DNA of 30,591 bases, taken from contig CARPYP010000021.1 in the NCBI GenBank assembly GCA_949045875.1, positions 1-30,591 of the forward strand, given 5' to 3'. The DNA comes from an uncultured Clostridia bacterium (GTDB lineage: Bacteria; Bacillota; Clostridia; TANB77; CAG-508). A model generated the notes under the pieces. The model was not told where the DNA came from. It saw nothing but the letters and a program-made list of their open reading frames with translations, and did no database searches. Positions 1 through 5,008 of the stretch are shown piece by piece. The stretch's first letter is position 1. The number at the start of each line of letters is the position of its first letter. Position numbers and translations under genes: made by a program.

Positions 1-6
1 AGTTGG

Positions 7-51
7 GACATTTTCTCATTTCTTTACTTAAGACATTATCACATTTCTTTC
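7..51. repeat. Tandem 20-nt repeat resembling a transposon end
   Basis: Two copies of a 20-nt unit starting GACATT, at 7-26 and 32-51, match at 17 of 20 positions with a 25-nt period. Multiple short tandem repeats at an end are typical of IS21-type elements, and the window begins inside this sequence. No transposase is visible, so the assignment to an insertion-sequence end is inference. If correct, it marks the left border of the small toxin-antitoxin-like locus that follows. Confidence 0.3.
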
Positions 52-82
52 ATATATTAGGGATGATTGAATATTTAAATAC

Positions 83-111
83 TTGACACATCTAGGTTAA
101 TATAATATAAT
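83..111 (+). promoter_or_regulatory. Consensus sigma-A promoter of the short antisense RNA
   Basis: TTGACA at 83-88, a 17-nt spacer and TATAAT at 106-111 form a perfect consensus promoter. A second overlapping TATAAT lies at 101-106. The predicted transcription start is near 118. No start codon with a ribosome binding site follows before the hairpin at 152-193, so the product should be a short untranslated RNA. Confidence 0.75.
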
Positions 112-117
112 AGTATT

Positions 118-199
118 AGCAATATATAATAGTAAGTTTTAATATGTACAAAAAAGACTTAGGAAGTCCTTGAAAACAATTCCTAAGTCTTTTCTTTTT
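118..199 (+). ncRNA. Predicted antisense antitoxin RNA, about 80 nt (RNA II-like)
   Basis: Transcription from the promoter at 83-111 should start near 118 and end in the T run at 191-199 after the hairpin at 152-193. Positions 131-149 repeat the plus-strand sequence at 256-275 almost exactly: 10 identical bases, a 1-versus-2-base difference, then 8 identical bases. The RNA is therefore complementary to the start-codon region of the convergent peptide mRNA. It is also complementary through the shared terminator hairpin. This matches RNA II of the Enterococcus par/Fst locus, which is about 65 nt, convergent, shares a bidirectional terminator and pairs at the toxin initiation site. The RNA itself is inferred, not observed. 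Confidence 0.6.
152..193. terminator. Bidirectional terminator shared by both small RNAs
   Basis: A perfect 14-bp stem pairs 152-165 with 180-193 around a 14-nt loop. It has T-rich tails on both strands: 191-199 on plus, and the A run at 150-155, read as T, on minus. It would end the plus-strand RNA from 118 and the minus-strand peptide mRNA from about 303. Confidence 0.85.
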
Positions 200-200
200 G

Positions 201-269
201 CTAATCATCAAAATGTTTTACTATTAAGTAAATCAAATATAATGCTAGCAGCTTTAGTAAGTTTTTCAT
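201..269 (-). CDS. 22-residue hydrophobic peptide, putative type I toxin
   Basis: The reading frame starts at ATG 269-267 and stops at TAG 203-201. The peptide begins MKNLLKLL, continues with the hydrophobic run ALYLIYLIV and ends KHFDD. A single short transmembrane helix fits it, with basic residues at the front and an acidic tail. A very strong Shine-Dalgarno AAAGGAGGG (283-275) lies 5-6 nt before the ATG, a good promoter lies at 310-338, and a strong terminator follows. This full set of expression signals argues that the frame is real despite its size. Convergent antisense RNA and repeat structure point to a type I toxin of the Fst style. Known Fst peptides are somewhat longer (about 30 residues) and I do not recognise this sequence, so membrane toxicity is inference. 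A short leader or signalling peptide is the alternative. Confidence 0.65.
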   Translation of the reverse strand: MKNLLKLLALYLIYLIVKHFDD

Positions 270-309
270 ATGTACCCTCCTTTCTACCTTTTAGTGAAAG
301 GATGTTCGT

Positions 310-338
310 ATTATATTATATCAAAACTTTTTAGTCAA
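310..338 (-). promoter_or_regulatory. Promoter of the toxin-like peptide mRNA
   Basis: On the minus strand TTGACT (338-333), a 17-nt spacer and TATAAT (315-310) give a strong promoter, with an overlapping second TATAAT at 320-315. The plus-strand promoter at 83-111 has the same doubled -10 arrangement. The transcript would start near 303. Its leader holds CCTTT (complement of 297-301), which can pair either with a nearby AAAGG or with the Shine-Dalgarno. The second pairing is comparable to the 5' helix that restrains translation of fst. Confidence 0.65.
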
Positions 339-375
339 TATTTTTAATATAAAAATTTCAAGTGATTAACTAATT

Positions 376-636
376 TTATTTTGCATAGTCATAGGATAGA
401 TTTTCTTGTAATTCAAATCTATATTTTTGCCCTGTTATATTATCTGGTCTTTCTAGTGATATTTCTTCTAAAAACATTTTCTCTCTTCTTACCCAAATTT
501 TACTGTCTTTTCTTTCATATAATGGTTTATAAATAACTATTCTTTCTTGTGTCTCTGAATCTAATGCAATATCTTCTATAAAATAGTAATTCCCTTTAAA
601 ATGTCTATAAATTTTTCCTATTTGTACTTGTTCCAT
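376..636 (-). CDS. DUF1653 family protein
   Basis: This 86-residue protein has the DUF1653 pattern: GKIYRHFKGNYYFIEDIA at residues 7-24, a YKPLY block, and WVRREKMFLEE near the middle. Family members are small cytoplasmic proteins of unknown biochemical role. I chose the ATG at 636 rather than the one at 678 because AGAGGGA sits 5-6 nt upstream of it and the DUF1653 homology begins right there. The gene appears monocistronic. It has its own promoter at 669-697, and downstream on the same strand lies the separate peptide locus. Confidence 0.85.
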   Translation of the reverse strand: MEQVQIGKIYRHFKGNYYFIEDIALDSETQERIVIYKPLYERKDSKIWVRREKMFLEEISLERPDNITGQKYRFELQENLSYDYAK

Positions 637-668
637 GTATATCCCTCTATTCTCTTTTATTTTACAAT

Positions 669-697
669 ATAATACCACGAATTAATACATTTTGCAA
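669..697 (-). promoter_or_regulatory. Promoter for the DUF1653 gene
   Basis: On the minus strand TTGCAA (697-692), a 17-nt spacer and TATTAT (674-669) lie about 33 nt upstream of the chosen start codon. Confidence 0.5.
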
Positions 698-901
698 TGA
701 ATATTTTAATTTTATTGACAATTGTAAAATATTAAGAAATGTTATATTTCCAGTATTAGGGTTACAGTTTATTTGGTAATAGTTCTTATTTAAGAAACAA
801 TATAATTCTACATATTCTAATTGCTTGTATAAAACGCATGTATAAAATATGTCTTTTTTTTATGTTGTCAAACTGATAGACTATATAAAGGGTGATATTT
901 T

Positions 902-1087
902 ATGGGAATTGCGTATCATAAAAGAATTGATAAAAGATATATACAATATACTTTGAGAATTGAAGATAGTATATTGGAGAAGATAAAACAAATATCAAAG
1001 GAAGAAGATATTTCTATTAATGAAGTGGTAAATCAATCTTTACAGTTTGCTATTGATGATTATGAAAAAAGTAAATGTTACATATAA
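902..1087 (+). CDS. Small ribbon-helix-helix (Arc/CopG-like) DNA-binding protein
   Basis: This 61-residue basic protein has a ribbon-helix-helix layout. A short beta strand with alternating residues (YIQYTLRIE, residues 14-22) is followed by a helix DSILEKIKQISKEED and a second helix SINEVVNQSLQFAIDDYEK. RHH proteins bind operators as dimers, often as antitoxins or autoregulators. The Shine-Dalgarno AAAGGGTGA lies 6 nt before the ATG. No toxin gene is adjacent: the next gene, 117 nt downstream on the same strand, is leuS. A stand-alone regulator, possibly of itself or leuS, is more likely than a type II antitoxin. The target is unknown. No clear -35 was found upstream; a TATAAT lies at 801-806. 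Confidence 0.75.
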   Translation: MGIAYHKRIDKRYIQYTLRIEDSILEKIKQISKEEDISINEVVNQSLQFAIDDYEKSKCYI

Positions 1088-1204
1088 TTGTATAATTTAT
1101 TTTTAGTATTTTTCCGTTTACCCTTTATTTTTCTAATCTTTTGTTATATAATAATTGCATTATTTAAAGATTTGTTGGAGCATTTTTGCTCAAAGGGAGG
1201 TTTT

Positions 1205-3622
1205 ATGTCATCATATAATTTTAAAGAAGTTGAGAAAAAGTGGCAAAATAAATGGGAAAAAGAAGGCACTTTTAATGCAAAAGATGATTATACTATGAAA
1301 AAATGGTATGGTCTTATTGAGTTTCCTTATCCTTCTGGACAAGGTTTACATGTTGGTCATCCAAGAAGTTATACTGCTCTTGATATAATAGCTAGAAAAA
1401 GAAGACTTGAAGGATATAATGTATTATACCCTATTGGTTTTGATGCATTTGGTCTTCCTGCTGAAAATTATGCTATTAAAACTAATATTCATCCAAGAGT
1501 AGTTACTGCTCAGAATATTGAACATTTTAAAGAACAATTAAAGTCTATTGGTTTTTCTTTTGATTGGTCTAGAGAAGTTAATACTACTGAACCAGATTAT
1601 TATAAATGGTCTCAATGGATTTTTGTTCAGTTATTTAAAAATGGACTAGCTTATAAGGCTACAATGCCAATAAATTATTGTACAGGTTGTAAAGTTGGTC
1701 TTGCAAATGAAGAGGTTGTTAATGGAGTTTGCGAGAGATGCGGAAGTCCTGTTGTTCAAAAGGAAAAGAGCCAATGGATGCTAAAAATTACTGATTATGC
1801 AGAAAGACTTTTAAATGATTTATATGATATTAATTATCTTGATAAAATCAAAACTCAACAACGTAATTGGATTGGAAAAAGTGAAGGTGCTGAAGTTAAA
1901 TTTCAAATTGCAAATTCTAATGAATATTTAGAGGTTTATACTACTAGACCTGATACTATGTTTGGTGCTACTTATATGGTTGTTGCACCTGAACATCCTA
2001 TTATATCAAAATTGGCTGATAAGATTTCTAATATGGATGAAATTATAAAATATAAGGAAGAGGCGGCTAGAAAATCTGATTTTGAAAGAACTGAGATTGA
2101 AAAGGATAAAACAGGTGTAGAAATTAAGGGTATTATGGCTATAAATCCTGCTGATGGTAAGGAAATTCCTATTTGGATATCTGATTATGTTTTAATTACT
2201 TATGGAACAGGTGCTATTATGGCCGTTCCTGCACATGATGAAAGGGATTTCGCTTTTGCTACTAAGTTTGGTTTACCTATTAAACAAGTTATTACAAATA
2301 AAGAGAATAATGTTTCAATAGAAACTTCTGCATATTCTGATAAGTCTGATGGTTATTTAATTAATTCCGACTTTTTAAATGGATTATCTGTTAATGAGGC
2401 TATTAGCAAAATGATTAAATTCCTTGAAGATAAAAATATCGGAACTAAGAAAGTTAATTATAAATTAAGAGATTGGGTATTCTCTCGCCAAAGATATTGG
2501 GGAGAACCAATACCTATGGTATATTGTGATAAATGTGGATGGCTTCCTTTAGATGAAAAGGATTTACCTTTAGTTCTTCCAGAGGTTGATGAGTTTAAGC
2601 CTGGTGAAAATGGAGAATCTCCTCTTGCTGCTTTGAATGATTGGATTAATACTACTTGTCCTCATTGTGGTGGTGCTGCAAAGAGAGAAACAGATACAAT
2701 GCCTCAATGGGCAGGTTCTTCTTGGTATTTCTTGAGATATATTGATGCTCATAATGATAAAGAGTTTGCATCTAAAGAGGCTTTAAATTATTGGTTACCT
2801 ATAGATTGGTATAATGGTGGTATGGAGCATACTACTCTACATCTACTTTATTCAAGATTTTGGCATAAGTTTTTATATGATATTGGTAAGGTTCCTACTA
2901 AAGAGCCTTATGCAAAACGTACTTCTCATGGTATGATTTTGGGTGGTAATGGTGAAAAGATGTCTAAATCTAAGGGTAATGTTGTAAATCCTGATGATAT
3001 TGTTAATGAGTTTGGCGCTGATGCTTTTAGAACTTATGAGATGTTTATTGGACCTTTTGACCAATCAACTCCTTGGTCTATGGAGAGTTTACGTGGTTGT
3101 AGTAAGTTCTTAGATAGGGTTTGGAATTTACAGAGTTTCTTAGTGGATGGTGATAGTTATTCGCCTGAATTTGACAAAATGATGAATAAGGCTGTTAAAA
3201 AAATCTCAAGCGATTTTGAGGAAATGAAGTTTAATACTGCTGTTGCTACTCTTATGACAATGGTAAATGAATTTTATAGGTTGAAGAGAATTAATAAAGC
3301 AGAGTTTAATACTTTCTTGATATTATTAAACCCTATAGCTCCTCATGTAACTGAAGAAATTTATAGTTTAATAGGAAATGATAGGACAATTGCTGAAAGT
3401 TCTTGGCCTACTTATGATGAAACTAAGACAATTGATGATGAAATTGAAATTCCTATTCAAATAAATGGTAAATTGAAGGATACTGTAATTATAATTAAGG
3501 ATTCAGAAGAGAATATTGTAAAACAATTAGTTCATGACAAAATTTCTGATATTCTTGATGGAAAAAATATAGTAAAAGAAATATATGTTAATAATAAAAT
3601 TTATAATATTGTTGTTAAATAA
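1205..3622 (+). CDS. leuS: Leucyl-tRNA synthetase
   Basis: This cytoplasmic class I synthetase charges tRNA-Leu. The 805 residues are the normal bacterial length. The HIGH-type motif HVGH is at residues 49-52, after FPYPSGQGL, and KMSKS is at 585-589. The editing domain is present (TTRPDTMFGATYMVVAPEHP and GTGAIMAVPAHDERDFAFA). Two CxxC zinc-binding pairs occur, one near YCTGCKVG...CERCG and one near YCDKCGW...CPHCGG. The frame is open upstream to 1088, but the ATG at 1205 has GGGAGG four nt before it and begins the conserved SYNFKEVEKKWQ sequence. No T-box motif (AGGGTGGNACCGCG) is visible in the leader, so regulation is unknown. A small GAGC/GCTC hairpin (1178-1191) abuts the ribosome binding site. 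Confidence 0.98.
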   Translation: MSSYNFKEVEKKWQNKWEKEGTFNAKDDYTMKKWYGLIEFPYPSGQGLHVGHPRSYTALDIIARKRRLEGYNVLYPIGFDAFGLPAENYAIKTNIHPRVVTAQNIEHFKEQLKSIGFSFDWSREVNTTEPDYYKWSQWIFVQLFKNGLAYKATMPINYCTGCKVGLANEEVVNGVCERCGSPVVQKEKSQWMLKITDYAERLLNDLYDINYLDKIKTQQRNWIGKSEGAEVKFQIANSNEYLEVYTTRPDTMFGATYMVVAPEHPIISKLADKISNMDEIIKYKEEAARKSDFERTEIEKDKTGVEIKGIMAINPADGKEIPIWISDYVLITYGTGAIMAVPAHDERDFAFATKFGLPIKQVITNKENNVSIETSAYSDKSDGYLINSDFLNGLSVNEAISKMIKFLEDKNIGTKKVNYKLRDWVFSRQRYWGEPIPMVYCDKCGWLPLDEKDLPLVLPEVDEFKPGENGESPLAALNDWINTTCPHCGGAAKRETDTMPQWAGSSWYFLRYIDAHNDKEFASKEALNYWLPIDWYNGGMEHTTLHLLYSRFWHKFLYDIGKVPTKEPYAKRTSHGMILGGNGEKMSKSKGNVVNPDDIVNEFGADAFRTYEMFIGPFDQSTPWSMESLRGCSKFLDRVWNLQSFLVDGDSYSPEFDKMMNKAVKKISSDFEEMKFNTAVATLMTMVNEFYRLKRINKAEFNTFLILLNPIAPHVTEEIYSLIGNDRTIAESSWPTYDETKTIDDEIEIPIQINGKLKDTVIIIKDSEENIVKQLVHDKISDILDGKNIVKEIYVNNKIYNIVVK

Positions 3623-3651
3623 TGTTTGAAATGTAAAATAATTCTATTAAC

Positions 3652-3760
3652 GGACGCCCAGTAAAATTTGCTATACAAATTTTTAATGCTTCGTTCACAA
3701 AAATATAAAAATAAAATTTTTTATTTTTATATTTTTTCTCACTGCACCAAGGGCGCCCCT
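3652..3760. repeat. Intergenic palindromic element with GC-rich ends
   Basis: The element is bounded by GGACGCCC (3652-3659) and GGGCGCCCC (3751-3759). These are GC-rich islands in very AT-rich DNA and imperfect inverted repeats of each other. Inside are a palindrome AAAATTTG-CTATA-CAAATTTT (3663-3683) and a 15-bp AT-only hairpin (3702-3716 with 3719-3733) followed by TTTT. The hairpin could terminate leuS transcription. The layout resembles the small non-coding repeats scattered between genes of gut Clostridia. Family membership is inferred. Confidence 0.55.
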
Positions 3761-3767
3761 ACATTTT

Positions 3768-3822
3768 TGTAATATTACTTTAATGTATTTGTAATACATT
3801 TGTAATATTTATGTTGTATAAT
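3768..3822 (+). promoter_or_regulatory. Helically phased TGTAATA repeats and -10 box upstream of the zincin gene
   Basis: TGTAATA occurs at 3768, 3790 and 3801, with a degenerate copy (TTTAATG) at 3779, so the units follow an 11-bp period. A TATAAT at 3817-3822 lies 50 nt before the ATG of the next gene, but no TTGACA-like -35 is found 17 nt upstream. The sequence fits an activator-dependent promoter with tandem sites on one DNA face. The regulator is unknown. A matching triple repeat is found at 22555-22583. Confidence 0.4.
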
Positions 3823-3871
3823 TTTAATAGAGTATTAAAATATTTATATACTAAGGAGATATAGATAACTT

Positions 3872-4966
3872 ATGAGTATAAAATCTGAAATAAAAAAAGA
3901 AGGTATAGAAGTTATACGTGCTTTGGATTCTTACACTATTAACTCAATTGCCTCTAATATTGTACAAATTTTGAAAAATACATTTCCAGAAAAAAACCTT
4001 AATTCACCTAAGATTTTTTCTGATATAATAAAGCTTAATATGTATATCGCTAAATTACCTGTAGGTTGTTCAGCTAAATATTTTTATAAAAATAAATCTA
4101 TATATTTTAGTGTTGATACTTCTTTTGATGAAATTAGTGATTTGATTGTTCATGAGTGTATTCATTATTTGCAAGAAAGAGTAAATAAATATGGAAAATT
4201 GATTAGATTAGGTTTTTGTGATTTTACTGATAGCTCTCTTCCTGGAACAGGATTAAATGAAGCCGCAGTTCAATTACTAGCCTCTAAATGTGTTAATAAA
4301 AAGGCAGAAACAGTTACATATTTTGACCTTACTTTTAACACTATTAGTCCTGATTTTTATCCGCTTGAATGTGCATTAGTAAATCAAATTTCATATTTAG
4401 TTGGTGAAGATGTATTATTTGATAGCACTCTTAATAGTAATGATAATTTTAAGAATCAATTTATATCTTTAACATCTAAAGAAACTTTTGAGTTAGTACA
4501 GTATAATATTGATTTATTAATAGAAATGCAAGAAAATATTACTAATTTAAATTCTTATAATGAAACTCATTCTGATTATGTGAATAAAGTACAAAGAAAT
4601 TGTAATAAAATAGAGGAATTTAAAGCAGAAATTAAAAAGGTATTTTTAGATACACAAAATACAATACTTACTGCTTATTTTGATAATACTATAAATTTAA
4701 TTTATACAAAAGATGCTATATCTAGCTATAGAACCAAATTATATAATTTTAGAAATCTAATTGCTGTTTCAGATGGATATACATATTTTAACAAGTATTA
4801 TATCGCAAAAATGTCAGAGTTAGAAGATATAGCTGATGATCCTTTAAAACAAAATCAAAAGTCACTAGTGGTTTATAAAGAAAGCTTTATAAAAACTTTA
4901 TTCAATAGAATAAAATATTTATTGAAATTGATACCAAAACAGTCTTACCTAGAAAAAGAGAATTAA
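3872..4966 (+). CDS. Zincin-like protein with HECIH motif, function unknown
   Basis: This 364-residue protein has no signal peptide and no clear membrane segment, so it is probably cytoplasmic. Residues 89-101 contain LIVHECIHYL. The HExxH (94-98) is a zinc-metallopeptidase signature, and GLNEAA (128-133) about 30 residues later supplies a plausible third glutamate ligand. The C-terminal half looks helical, with a coiled-coil-like stretch around residues 215-260, and has no recognisable catalytic domain. I do not recognise a named family, and the substrate is unknown. The Shine-Dalgarno AGGAGA lies 12 nt before the ATG, longer than usual. The last codons, YLEKEN-stop, are mirrored by the convergent gene and lie in a shared palindrome (4950-5008). 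Confidence 0.8.
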   Translation: MSIKSEIKKEGIEVIRALDSYTINSIASNIVQILKNTFPEKNLNSPKIFSDIIKLNMYIAKLPVGCSAKYFYKNKSIYFSVDTSFDEISDLIVHECIHYLQERVNKYGKLIRLGFCDFTDSSLPGTGLNEAAVQLLASKCVNKKAETVTYFDLTFNTISPDFYPLECALVNQISYLVGEDVLFDSTLNSNDNFKNQFISLTSKETFELVQYNIDLLIEMQENITNLNSYNETHSDYVNKVQRNCNKIEEFKAEIKKVFLDTQNTILTAYFDNTINLIYTKDAISSYRTKLYNFRNLIAVSDGYTYFNKYYIAKMSELEDIADDPLKQNQKSLVVYKESFIKTLFNRIKYLLKLIPKQSYLEKEN

Positions 4967-5008
4967 AAAAAGCACGATACATCGTGCTTTTTTAATTCTC
5001 TTTTTCTA
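4950..5008. terminator. Long bidirectional terminator overlapping both gene ends
   Basis: Arms 4950-4978 and 4981-5008 are perfectly complementary except for one extra A in the left arm. The core GCACGAT/ATCGTGC is flanked by A and T runs, so it terminates in both directions. The arms extend into the coding ends of the convergent genes (stop codons at 4964-4966 and 4994-4992). Confidence 0.9.

Larger units (their letters stand above)
131..275. repeat. Direct repeat pair giving antisense complementarity (131-149 and 256-275)
   Basis: Copy 1 (131-149) is AGTAAGTTTTAATATGTAC. Copy 2 (256-275) is AGTAAGTTTTTCATATGTAC. In copy 2 the CAT at 267-269 is the complement of the peptide start codon. Pairing of the two RNAs would give 10 plus 8 bp flanking a small internal loop at the start codon, next to the Shine-Dalgarno sequence. 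In par loci the corresponding repeats are called DRa and DRb. Confidence 0.75.

Noticed and set aside
902..1087. Ribbon-helix-helix protein as half of a type II toxin-antitoxin pair
   Set aside because: No toxin-like gene adjoins it; the next gene on the strand is leuS.
1088..1204. Upstream extension of the leuS frame (39 hydrophobic codons)
   Set aside because: The ATG at 1205 has GGGAGG four nt upstream and begins the conserved LeuRS sequence; the extension starts at TTG without a ribosome binding site.
1088..1204. T-box riboswitch before leuS
   Set aside because: No AGGGTGGNACCGCG-type T-box sequence and the leader is too short for specifier and antiterminator stems.
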